DNA of 64,000 nt. It comes from JASBZA01 sp964392065. Its GTDB lineage: Bacteria > Bacillota > Clostridia > Saccharofermentanales > Fastidiosipilaceae. The notes under the pieces were generated by a model. That model was given only the letters and a program-made list of their open reading frames with translations, searched no databases and had not been told where the DNA came from. The position numbers and the translations under genes are program-made. The DNA is taken from contig CAYMOG010000001.1 in assembly GCA_964392065.1 (NCBI GenBank), positions 62,001 to 126,000 on the forward strand. The letters are read 5' to 3'. Positions 24,896 through 32,675 of the stretch are shown piece by piece. Numbering within the stretch: position 1 is the stretch's first letter; each line of letters starts with the position of its first letter.

Positions 24896-25821
24896 AAAAA
24901 TATATAATCGGCATGGATGGTGGAGGAACCTCAACCAAGGCGAAGCTATATCCCGTACAAGACGATGGACAACTAGGTGAAGCTGTAGAAGGCATAATCG
25001 TTGGATCCACCAATGTAAATAGTAATAGTCATGTTGAAATACAAGAAAACTTCCACAAGATATGGCAAGCTCTAGGCTCAGAGCATGTTCTTGCGGTAGG
25101 ATTAGGAGTCGCGGGTTTATCGACGGTTGGGGCGGAGGAGAAGCTTCGAACATATATGAGACATGCTGGTTTCCCAGAGCAAGTAACGCTCAAGGGAGAC
25201 CATGAAATTGCACTCAGAGGAGCCTTCGATAAGCAAGCTGGCATGCTTCTCATTGCAGGCACAGGTTCCATCTGCTTCGGCCAAAGCCCCTCAGGCCATC
25301 TCACTCGAGCAGGAGGTTATGGTTACTTAATCGATGATATAGGTTCTGCCTTCTCAATTGGTTTATCTATGTTGAAGCACTGGATTTGGGCCTATGATAA
25401 GCGAATAGAGAGTTCAGCTATGCTCGAACATATGACAGGGGAATTTGCTCAATCGGGTGTTCCGCTCGACGTGGCCATGGATTTGGCTTACCATCAGCCT
25501 TTTATAAAAGCACGGATAGCCGATTTGGCCAGTATCTTTTCGATGTATTTGGAGAGGGGCGATATCTGGGCGGAGATTATTGCGGAAGAGCAGTTGGAGG
25601 CTTTGGCTACTTTGGTAAAAACTGTACGAAAATCTCTAGATTCTGATAAGGTGCCGCTGGTCTATTCTGGAGGTGTATTGGTTCATAACCAGATTATACG
25701 GGAGAAGTTAAGTTTGCGTTTAGAGCAAGAAGGTATTGTTATATTAGATCAAGATGTGGATGCACCGCTTGGCGCCGCACGATTTGCAAAGGAGGACTCT
25801 TATGCAAGATATGTTAGTTAA
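24892..25821 (+). CDS. BadF/BadG-family amino-sugar kinase (MurK-like)
   Basis: 309 residues of the ASKHA kinase fold. The phosphate-1 loop is MDGGGTSTKA near the N-terminus. GVAGLSTVG, the catalytic-region GDHEIALRGAF, LIAGTGSICFG, GGYGYLIDDIGSAFSIG and a C-terminal YSGGVLVHN follow. The same family includes Clostridium acetobutylicum MurK, which phosphorylates both MurNAc and GlcNAc, and eukaryotic-type GlcNAc kinases. Tight coupling to nagZ (4-base overlap) makes phosphorylation of the sugars released by NagZ and NamZ the likely job; MurNAc-6-P would go to MurQ. The exact preference between MurNAc and GlcNAc is not visible. Confidence 0.85.
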   Translation: MKKYIIGMDGGGTSTKAKLYPVQDDGQLGEAVEGIIVGSTNVNSNSHVEIQENFHKIWQALGSEHVLAVGLGVAGLSTVGAEEKLRTYMRHAGFPEQVTLKGDHEIALRGAFDKQAGMLLIAGTGSICFGQSPSGHLTRAGGYGYLIDDIGSAFSIGLSMLKHWIWAYDKRIESSAMLEHMTGEFAQSGVPLDVAMDLAYHQPFIKARIADLASIFSMYLERGDIWAEIIAEEQLEALATLVKTVRKSLDSDKVPLVYSGGVLVHNQIIREKLSLRLEQEGIVILDQDVDAPLGAARFAKEDSYARYVS

Positions 25822-26287
25822 GTTGTATGATTTACCAGATGCTAGGGATTTATATCATAAGTTAGAAGCCGAAGGAATTTATATTCGCCGTGCTATGGCA
25901 CCGGATAAGGGGCGCATTCTAGAATTTGTTGGTAAGCTCTCAAATCCTTCTGCCCAATCTGAAGTGGATGTAACGTTTTCTAGACAACCTATTTCCTTGT
26001 TTATTGCTACCGAGAAGGATAAGGTTTTAGGCTATGCGGCCTATCATGCCACCTGTATCGATTTTTTCGGTCCGACCGCAGTATTAGAGGAGTATAGAGG
26101 TAAAGGCATAGGAAAGGCCTTACTCATACGCGCTCTAGAAGCCATGTACCAAGAAGGTTATGGTTATGCCATAATTGGTGGTGTTGGACCCGCAGAGTTC
26201 TATGCGAAGGCTGTGGGAGCCACTCTTATAGAAGGCTCTAGTCCAGGCATGTACAAGGATTTCTTGCCGTTGTTGAAGGAAGATTAA
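25802..26287 (+). CDS. GNAT family N-acetyltransferase in the salvage operon
   Basis: 161 residues. The central GNAT core has VLEEYRGKGIGKALLIRALE, the acetyl-CoA pyrophosphate loop (R/Q-x-x-G-x-G/A form RGKGIG). GGVGPAEFYAKAVGA is seen in the C-terminal half. ATG 25802 is chosen because AAAGGAGG lies 7 bases before it; it overlaps the kinase end by 20 bases. Substrate unknown. Being third in the nagZ-kinase-GNAT unit, it could acetylate an amino sugar or a released peptide amine, but that is speculation. A terminator follows. Confidence 0.8.
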   Translation: MQDMLVKLYDLPDARDLYHKLEAEGIYIRRAMAPDKGRILEFVGKLSNPSAQSEVDVTFSRQPISLFIATEKDKVLGYAAYHATCIDFFGPTAVLEEYRGKGIGKALLIRALEAMYQEGYGYAIIGGVGPAEFYAKAVGATLIEGSSPGMYKDFLPLLKED

Positions 26288-26302
26288 TTAGATAGTATTT
26301 GG

Positions 26303-26340
26303 GCCCTATTTTCTTAAATTTGAGAAGATAGGGCTTTTTC
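26303..26340 (+). terminator. Terminator of the nagZ operon
   Basis: A 12-bp stem beginning GCCCTAT and ending ATAGGGC (one G-U pair) is followed by five T residues. Confidence 0.9.
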
Positions 26341-26378
26341 ATATGAAACGTTAAGATTATCGACTGAAAACACAAGAT

Positions 26379-26510
26379 ATGGCAAACATCATGGCAACGA
26401 GAAGAAAAGCTCTAGGCCTAATGCAAGATGGATTGGCAATTCAATTGGATGTTTTGGCTCAGGCTGTTTCTAAATGGGAGACGGGTGCTGGGTTGCCGGA
26501 TATTCGGTGA
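26379..26510 (+). pseudogene. Remnant of an XRE-family helix-turn-helix regulator
   Basis: A 43-codon frame, too short to be a full regulator, with clear similarity to the N-terminal HTH_3 domain: RRKALGLMQDGLAIQLDV then AQAVSKWETGAGLPDI, ending at TGA 26508-26510. Intact members read RKxxGLTQExLAExLxVSRQAVSKWExGxxxPDI. Here Thr and Ser-Arg positions are changed, and the rest of the protein is missing. No ribosome binding site is seen. It is most simply a decayed gene, although a tiny HTH peptide cannot be excluded. Confidence 0.65.
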
Positions 26511-26620
26511 TGCTAAGATCATTACTTAAGGCTTATTTACAAGTTTGTACAAAAATGTTTTCTATAAGCTTTTATTCTTTCGTGTAGAATAGTTCTAAAA
26601 ACTTGAGAGGCTAGGTATTT
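26511..26620 (+). other. Intergenic stretch upstream of the MacB-like pair
   Basis: AT-rich, with scattered -10-like sequences (TATAAG, TAGAAT) but no convincing promoter pair. Together with the decayed HTH frame and the terminator it makes up the 333-base gap between the GNAT and the next intact gene. Confidence 0.4.
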
Positions 26621-27250
26621 ATGCACTCTGTTTTAAGAACTATTCTTATTGTTACTCTTATTTTAATTGTTCTACTGATAGTAGGGAAATTTGTTATGGA
26701 TAAAATTCGTCAGGAACTACATGAGGCGATTGCAGACAATAAATTTGTCTTACTCACTACGGCAAAAAGGAAATTACATGAACAAACTAGACCGCGTCGA
26801 TTGAATAAAATGGGTAGGGTTTATTTACCCGTAATCCAGAGATACCATAAAGGATTAGAAGTGGAAGCGTTGGCTTCAGTCGCTGAGAGCATACTTCTCC
26901 TGTCCTACGATGCTTTAGAAAATGGTATATCAGAAGAACTCCGGCAACTCGCTGGACCAACTTATATTAGACAATTGGAAGATTTACGAGAAAAAAATAG
27001 AAGTTTAGGTAATCGTGCCCCGAAGTTTCGCTATTTGCGTATTCATGATAGAGCATTAAGCCACTATCGTCTCTATAAAGGAAAGGGATCTCTTGATATA
27101 GAATTTGCGGTCGAAGCCTTTGTCCATAGTGTGGAACTGAATCAGTCGAAGAGAATGCAATATAAAAATGCCATACGTTTCCGCCAAGGGGAAGATCAAT
27201 TATGGTATCCTACTAAACTCAAAGTAGAGGATTGGATTAAATCTTGGTAA
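26621..27250 (+). CDS. Unknown single-pass membrane protein next to a MacB-like transporter
   Basis: 209 residues that I do not recognise. A hydrophobic N-terminal helix (about 5-27, TILIVTLILIVLLIVGKFVM) is followed by a basic, mostly helical cytoplasmic or external body rich in Arg, Lys and Leu (RKLHEQTRPRRLNKMG, FRYLRIHDRALSHYRLYKG). It has no Cys and no known motif. The gene ends 8 bases before the ABC transporter gene, so the two should be co-expressed, and it may be an accessory subunit. GAGAGG lies upstream of ATG 26621. Confidence 0.65.
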   Translation: MHSVLRTILIVTLILIVLLIVGKFVMDKIRQELHEAIADNKFVLLTTAKRKLHEQTRPRRLNKMGRVYLPVIQRYHKGLEVEALASVAESILLLSYDALENGISEELRQLAGPTYIRQLEDLREKNRSLGNRAPKFRYLRIHDRALSHYRLYKGKGSLDIEFAVEAFVHSVELNQSKRMQYKNAIRFRQGEDQLWYPTKLKVEDWIKSW

Positions 27251-27258
27251 GGGAGTAG

Positions 27259-30207
27259 ATGTCTATGTTGGAATTAAGAGGAATTAAAAAAGCGTATACT
27301 AATGGAACGTATACGGTAAACGCCTTACGAGGGATTAATCTAGCTTTTCGTGAGAAGGAATTTGTCGCGATTCTAGGTCCCTCCGGTTGTGGTAAAACAA
27401 CATTATTAAATATTATTGGTGGCTTGGATAATTATTCTGAAGGTGATCTCAGAATAAATGGCAAAAGTACGAAAGAATATAATGCTAGAGATTGGGATCA
27501 ATATAGGAATCATTCTATCGGTTTTATTTTCCAAAGCTATAATTTAATTCCTCATCAGAATGTACTTTCTAATGTTGCCCTTGCTATGCGCATTTCCGAT
27601 GAGTCAAAAGAGGCAAGTCAAGAGAAAGCGAAACTTGCTCTGGAGCGGGTGGGTCTGGGTGAGGAACTCTATAAGAGACCTAATCAAGTATCTGGAGGAC
27701 AATCTCAGCGTGTTGCCATCTCAAGAGCACTGGTAAGTGATCCGGATATTATCCTTGCAGATGAACCCACAGGAGCATTGGACTCTGTGAGTTCGGATCA
27801 AGTTATGGATATATTACAAGAGATAGCACATGAAAAGCTTGTTATCATGGTGACCCATGATGAAGAGCTTGCTAAGCGCTACGCAGACCGTATTGTAAGG
27901 ATGAAAGATGGGGCCGTATTGGATGATACCAATCCTTATAAAATAGAAGACGAAATTAAATTAGAGGCGAAGTCAAGAAAAACAGCAAAGATGAACTGGA
28001 GAACATCCTTTCGTTTGTCATTAAATAACTTGTGGTCTAAGAAGGGCAGGACTTTACTTACTGCTTTTGCGGGTTCGATAGGTATTATTGGTATCGCCCT
28101 TATTGCAGCGTTATCAAATGGTATTCAAACTTATATTAACCAGGTGCAAGAAGAGACTCTTACAGCCTATCCCATAACAATCGAGAAGGAAGCCATGGAT
28201 GCCACTGGCATGCTGATGAATCTCATGCAACAAGGCGAGGAAGTTGAGCAATATCCTGAGGGAGAAACAGTCTATTCCAGAGATGTTATGGCGGGTTTTC
28301 TAGAGAGTATGTCTTCGTCCTCTACAGTCACGAATAATATGAAGGATTTCGGCCAGTTCTTAGAAAATAATTCTGAAATGCAAGCGTATGCATCGACCAT
28401 CCATTATTCCTATGCGATTGATTCGCCAATTTATACGAAGGCGGAGGATGGTGCAATCCATGAAGTGGATATCATGGAGGTTATGTCTCAAGCGTTTTCG
28501 ACGGATAGTTATCAGAATCAGTTGATGAATCAATTTTCGATGATGGGCCAAGTGGATTTATTTGAAGAACTTGTGACGGACAGCAATGGAGAAGGTATTT
28601 CTCCTATGTATCAAGAGCAATATGATTTACTTACAGGACATTGGCCTCAGGAAGCCGATGAAGTAGTTCTTGTTTTAAACCGTCAGAATGCAGTGCCTGA
28701 TATGGTGCTCTATGCGCTTGGTATGAAAGACCGAGCGATTATTTCTGATCTCTTAACCCGTATCGTAGCAGGTGAAGAAATAGAAGAAAGTCATGAAATG
28801 GAGAGTTTTACCTTCGACGATTTCATTAATCTTGAGTTGAAGCTTATTCTTCCTAGTGAGCAATTTAGTAAGAATTCTGAGACGGGTTTGTGGGTAGATA
28901 TGGGTGATACGGAAACGGGTAAGACTTTTCTCTATGAGTCGGAAGAGATAGGGATGCCTCTAAAGGTTTCCGGCATCATTCGTACGAAAGAAGATGCATC
29001 TGTACAGAGCATCAATGGGAGTTTTGCTTATTCTAAGAAACTCACCGATTATGTTATGGAAAGAAATAATAATTCAGAGATTATGCAAGAACAGCAAGAG
29101 CAGTCGGAGATCGATATTTTTACAAATTTGCCCTTTCTTACGTCTGAGTATGAGGAGCCCAGTGTAGAGGAGAAGGCGGAGGCTTTTAAAGCTTATACAG
29201 AAGAACAGGAAGCCTCTCAAATTGCAAGTTATTATACATGGATTTCTGCAGAGCCTAGTTCAGAGGAACTCAATAATCTTGTTGCAAATGAAATGTCCGA
29301 TCTAAGTAGAGAAGAAATAGAAGAGAATCTTAGTCAGCGCTATGCGCAAGAAATGCAAATTGATCAAGAAGAACTGCGTTCATATATTCAATCTATGCCA
29401 GATGAAGAACTCTTCAGTAATGTTGAAGAACTTCTACGTGAACGTATCCGTTTACAGTATCGGCAACAAGCCTTGGTAGAATTAGAACAAGTTCCTGAAG
29501 AAGCTAAAGTTCAACAATTCAACAGTGCAGAATACAGTGACGAAGCTTGGGCCATGCTCTATGATGAGTTCATGCCTCCTACTGTCTCAGAGAATACATA
29601 TGAAGATAATCTAGAGCAACTGGGTTGGTCTGATCCAGAAGAACCAGAAGCTATCTATTTATATGCCAACAGTTTCCGAGACAAAGATAATATATCTGAT
29701 CTTATCACGAGTTATAATGAAGGTGTTCAAGAAGACGATAAGATCCAATATACGGATTATATTGCTCTCCTGATGTCTTCCATTACGCTGATAATTGGTG
29801 GGATTACTTATGTACTTATTGCGTTTGTTGCCATATCTCTAGTTGTGTCGTCAGTAATGATTGGTATCATTACTTACATTTCTGTTATCGAAAGGACAAA
29901 AGAAATAGGTATACTCCGAGCCCTAGGTGCTTCGAAAAAAGATGTTGCCAATGTGTTCAATGCGGAGACTGTAGTAGAAGGCCTGGCTTCAGGGATTCTT
30001 GGCATTATCGTGACCCTTATTCTGATCTTACCTATTAATGCCATAATCCAAAACCTAACGCAGATTGAAGATATGCGCGCAATTCTACCATGGCAAGCCG
30101 CTATTATTCTCGTTATTATTTCTACAATATTAACGCTTATTGCTGGATTTATTCCTTCTAGGATGGCTGCCAAAATGCATCCTGTAGATGCCTTACGAAC
30201 AGAATGA
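27259..30207 (+). CDS. ABC transporter with fused ATPase and FtsX/MacB-type permease
   Basis: 982 residues. ATPase domain 1-225: Walker A GPSGCGKTT (40-48), signature VSGGQ (144-148), Walker B ILADEP (about 165-170), switch His200, of the MacB/LolD kind. A first membrane helix follows at about 266-288. An extracellular domain of about 540 residues, rich in Glu, Gln and Ser, comes next. Three C-terminal helices from about 832 carry the FtsX-type loop ERTKEIGILRALGASKKDV. Such mechanotransmission-type transporters expel peptides, lipoproteins or antibiotics, or sense envelope stress. The substrate is not visible. The ectodomain is larger than in MacB (about 200 residues). Start ATG 27259 follows AAGGGAG; ATG 27265 is also possible. 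Confidence 0.85.
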   Translation: MSMLELRGIKKAYTNGTYTVNALRGINLAFREKEFVAILGPSGCGKTTLLNIIGGLDNYSEGDLRINGKSTKEYNARDWDQYRNHSIGFIFQSYNLIPHQNVLSNVALAMRISDESKEASQEKAKLALERVGLGEELYKRPNQVSGGQSQRVAISRALVSDPDIILADEPTGALDSVSSDQVMDILQEIAHEKLVIMVTHDEELAKRYADRIVRMKDGAVLDDTNPYKIEDEIKLEAKSRKTAKMNWRTSFRLSLNNLWSKKGRTLLTAFAGSIGIIGIALIAALSNGIQTYINQVQEETLTAYPITIEKEAMDATGMLMNLMQQGEEVEQYPEGETVYSRDVMAGFLESMSSSSTVTNNMKDFGQFLENNSEMQAYASTIHYSYAIDSPIYTKAEDGAIHEVDIMEVMSQAFSTDSYQNQLMNQFSMMGQVDLFEELVTDSNGEGISPMYQEQYDLLTGHWPQEADEVVLVLNRQNAVPDMVLYALGMKDRAIISDLLTRIVAGEEIEESHEMESFTFDDFINLELKLILPSEQFSKNSETGLWVDMGDTETGKTFLYESEEIGMPLKVSGIIRTKEDASVQSINGSFAYSKKLTDYVMERNNNSEIMQEQQEQSEIDIFTNLPFLTSEYEEPSVEEKAEAFKAYTEEQEASQIASYYTWISAEPSSEELNNLVANEMSDLSREEIEENLSQRYAQEMQIDQEELRSYIQSMPDEELFSNVEELLRERIRLQYRQQALVELEQVPEEAKVQQFNSAEYSDEAWAMLYDEFMPPTVSENTYEDNLEQLGWSDPEEPEAIYLYANSFRDKDNISDLITSYNEGVQEDDKIQYTDYIALLMSSITLIIGGITYVLIAFVAISLVVSSVMIGIITYISVIERTKEIGILRALGASKKDVANVFNAETVVEGLASGILGIIVTLILILPINAIIQNLTQIEDMRAILPWQAAIILVIISTILTLIAGFIPSRMAAKMHPVDALRTE

Positions 30208-30227
30208 GTTGCGTTTTCTAAATGTTA

Positions 30228-30246
30228 ATATGAATTTCGTATTTTT
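30228..30246 (+). terminator. Weak possible terminator after the MacB-like gene
   Basis: A short hairpin ATATG/CGTAT with a 5-base loop is followed by TTTTTC. The stem is marginal. Confidence 0.3.
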
Positions 30247-30260
30247 CTTCTTTCATTAAT

Positions 30261-30275
30261 TTATAATTAATATAA
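30261..30275. promoter_or_regulatory. PerR box upstream of catalase
   Basis: TTATAATTAATATAA matches the Bacillus Per box TTATAATNATTATAA at 13 of 14 defined positions. It lies 99-113 bases before the catalase ATG and contains a TATAAT that could serve as -10. PerR is a peroxide-sensing Fur-family repressor that classically controls katA. The regulator gene is not in this window. Confidence 0.65.
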
Positions 30276-30373
30276 CTAAAACTACGAACAAGTTTATTTT
30301 CTTGTTTGTTTAGAGTGCTCAAATCAATAGAATTGGGCACGATGAATAAAGTATAGAAAGAGGTAGAACGAAT

Positions 30374-32170
30374 ATGAAAGATCCAAAAGAGAAAGATCTC
30401 ATGCGTGATGGAGATAAACTCGAGAAAATGGAAGGCGAACCCCTGTTGGAACATCCTCGCAAACCTAACCCTATGGATAAGAATAAATTAGGTGATTATA
30501 AAGCAAGTAGAAATGATACTACAGGTGAAAGAAAAACTTTTACGAGGCAAACAGGTGCTCCTGTTATTAATAATCAGGACTCTATGAGTTCAGGCGTGAG
30601 AGGCTCTCAGTCTATGGAAGACGTATGGCTTTTCGAAAAACACGCCAACTTCAATCGTGAGGTGATTCCTGAAAGAAGAATGCACGCCAAAGGTTCCGGT
30701 GCCTTCGGTACCTTCACGGTAACACAAGATATCACGCATTTGACCAAGGCTAAAGTCTTCTCCGAAGTGGGTAAAAAAACAGAAGTTTTCGCGCGTTTCT
30801 CTACTGTTGCAGGCGAACGCGGTGCCGCAGATGCTGAACGGGACATTCGTGGCTTTGCAATTAAGATGTATACCGAAGAAGGTAACTGGGACTTAGTAGG
30901 TAATAATACACCTGTATTCTTCTTCCGTGATCCGAAGAAGTTTATAGACTTAAATCATGCCATTAAGCGTGATCCTAAAACCAACATGCGTAGTCCTAAT
31001 ACCAACTGGGATTTCTGGACAAGTCTACCAGAATCTCTTCTGCAAGTAACGATAACGATGAGTGATCGTGGACTCCCTTCTTCTTACCGCTATATGCATG
31101 GATTTAGTTCACATACTTATAGCCTAATCAATGAAAAAAATGAACGTACATGGGTACAGTTCCATTGGCGTAGCCAACAAGGTATTCAAAACCTAACAGA
31201 CCAAGAAGCTGAACTTGTAAATGCTGTTGACCGTGAGAGCCATCAGAGAGACCTCTTCAATGCGATTGAGCAAGGAGAGTATCCCCGTTGGACACTCCAT
31301 ATTCAAACGATGACTGAGCAGCAGGCAAAAGAAGTACCATTTAATCCTTTTGATTTAACGAAAATGTGGCCCAAGGCAGATTTCCCACTTCAAGAAGTTG
31401 GTGTGATGGAATTAAATCGTAATCCGGAAAATTATTTTGCGGATGTAGAACAAGCAGCCTTTAATCCTGGTGCCAATGTACCTGGTATTGGTTTCTCTCC
31501 AGATCGTATGCTTCAAACAAGACTATTCGCGTATTCGGATGCTCAGCGCTATCGTCTTGGAGTAAACCACTTCCAGATTCCTGTAAACTATCCACGTGGT
31601 GTCGATAAGCCTCATTTTTTCCATAGAGATGGACAACTTCGTGTGGATGGAAACCAAGGTGGGGAAAACCACTATGAGCCCAATAGTTACGGTAACTGGG
31701 AAGACCAACCGGAGAGAGTAGAACCTACTTTAGAAGGTGGCGATGTGAAACATTGGGATTTCCGTGTTGATGACCATGATTACTACAGTCAACCTGGTCA
31801 GCTTTTCCGTAATATGAGTGATGAGCAAAAACTCGTTCTCTGTGAGAACACTGCAAGAAATATGGAAGATTCCACATTGCAGATTAAGTATCGACACATT
31901 GTTCACTGCTATATGGCCGATCCAGCGTATGGTGAGGGCGTTGCAAAGGCATTAGATATCGATATTAACGACGTGGATCTGAGTCCAATGAAATCTGATT
32001 CTCATGCGCAATGGCTAGAGGATAAAAAGCGTTTCAGTGACTTGAATCAAGTAACGAAGCCAGTGAAACAACCAGCTTCTGCTAAAGGCCTTCCACCAGA
32101 AGGTCGAGATACCAATGAAGCCGATCCTTCCGTTCTATATGCATGGGAGAATGATCCCCATATCCTATAA
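30374..32170 (+). CDS. katA: Heme catalase
   Basis: 598 residues; breaks down hydrogen peroxide in the cytosol. Active-site His104 is in RRMHAKGSGAFG, Asn178 in VGNNTPVFFFRD, and the heme-ligand Tyr387 in RLFAYSDAQRYRLG. The body matches small-subunit catalases (about 480-500 residues) but carries an extra charged N-terminal tail of about 65 residues and a C-terminal tail rich in Lys and Pro. No large-subunit flavodoxin-like domain is present. A GNAT gene follows 14 bases later. A PerR box lies upstream. A heme catalase is notable beside oxygen-labile enzymes and suggests aerotolerance or acquisition; no heme synthesis gene is in view. Confidence 0.96.
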   Translation: MKDPKEKDLMRDGDKLEKMEGEPLLEHPRKPNPMDKNKLGDYKASRNDTTGERKTFTRQTGAPVINNQDSMSSGVRGSQSMEDVWLFEKHANFNREVIPERRMHAKGSGAFGTFTVTQDITHLTKAKVFSEVGKKTEVFARFSTVAGERGAADAERDIRGFAIKMYTEEGNWDLVGNNTPVFFFRDPKKFIDLNHAIKRDPKTNMRSPNTNWDFWTSLPESLLQVTITMSDRGLPSSYRYMHGFSSHTYSLINEKNERTWVQFHWRSQQGIQNLTDQEAELVNAVDRESHQRDLFNAIEQGEYPRWTLHIQTMTEQQAKEVPFNPFDLTKMWPKADFPLQEVGVMELNRNPENYFADVEQAAFNPGANVPGIGFSPDRMLQTRLFAYSDAQRYRLGVNHFQIPVNYPRGVDKPHFFHRDGQLRVDGNQGGENHYEPNSYGNWEDQPERVEPTLEGGDVKHWDFRVDDHDYYSQPGQLFRNMSDEQKLVLCENTARNMEDSTLQIKYRHIVHCYMADPAYGEGVAKALDIDINDVDLSPMKSDSHAQWLEDKKRFSDLNQVTKPVKQPASAKGLPPEGRDTNEADPSVLYAWENDPHIL

Positions 32171-32184
32171 AAGGAGAGAAATTT

Positions 32185-32469
32185 ATGGAACCATTAGAAT
32201 TTAAAAGAAGTGCGCATAGTATTTACTTAGGAGAGTCTCTAGAACAGGCGAAAGCCTACATAAGTTGGGAAGTACTAGGAGATAATCTCATTAATATCAA
32301 TCATACCGTGGTGGATAAGTCTCTTGGAGGACAAGGGATTGGAACGAAACTTGTCCATGAAGCTGCTAAGATGGCAAGAGAAGAAAATCTAAAAGTAAAG
32401 GCATCGTGTTCTTTTGCCAAGAAGGTATTAGGAGAATCTGATGCATATCAGGATATTTATCGAGGATAA
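32185..32469 (+). CDS. Small YjdJ-type GNAT acetyltransferase
   Basis: 94 residues of the minimal GNAT group (COG2388-like). The core reads INHTVVDKSLGGQGIGTKLVHEAAKM, i.e. the acetyl-CoA loop GGQGIG followed by a helix, then KASCSFAKKVLGES. Substrates are generally unknown. It shares the catalase transcript (14-base gap, AAAGGAGAG ribosome binding site) and so is probably peroxide-inducible. A terminator follows. Confidence 0.85.
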   Translation: MEPLEFKRSAHSIYLGESLEQAKAYISWEVLGDNLININHTVVDKSLGGQGIGTKLVHEAAKMAREENLKVKASCSFAKKVLGESDAYQDIYRG

Positions 32470-32491
32470 GCAATAGTATTTTATTCTTAAG

Positions 32492-32524
32492 AAAACAGGA
32501 GCCTTGTGATGAGCCTCCTGTTTT
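32492..32524 (+). terminator. Terminator of the catalase transcript
   Basis: A 10-bp stem AAAACAGGAG/CTCCTGTTTT with a 13-base loop. The trailing T tract is short and partly within the stem. Confidence 0.7.
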
Positions 32525-32675
32525 ATAAGGAAACCTAGTTTTTGAAATAAATTAATTGGGTCAGGAATAAAAGTAAGATAAATAAAAAACTATAAGGATT
32601 TCTGGGGAAAATTCCATAAAATCACGGTAGAATAGGGTAAAATAACATACACTAAGAGAAAAATTGAGGTTTATT

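Noticed and set aside
30218..30454. 78-residue minus-strand frame before catalase
   Set aside because: Overlaps the PerR box and catalase start; AT-rich chance frame without a plausible start.
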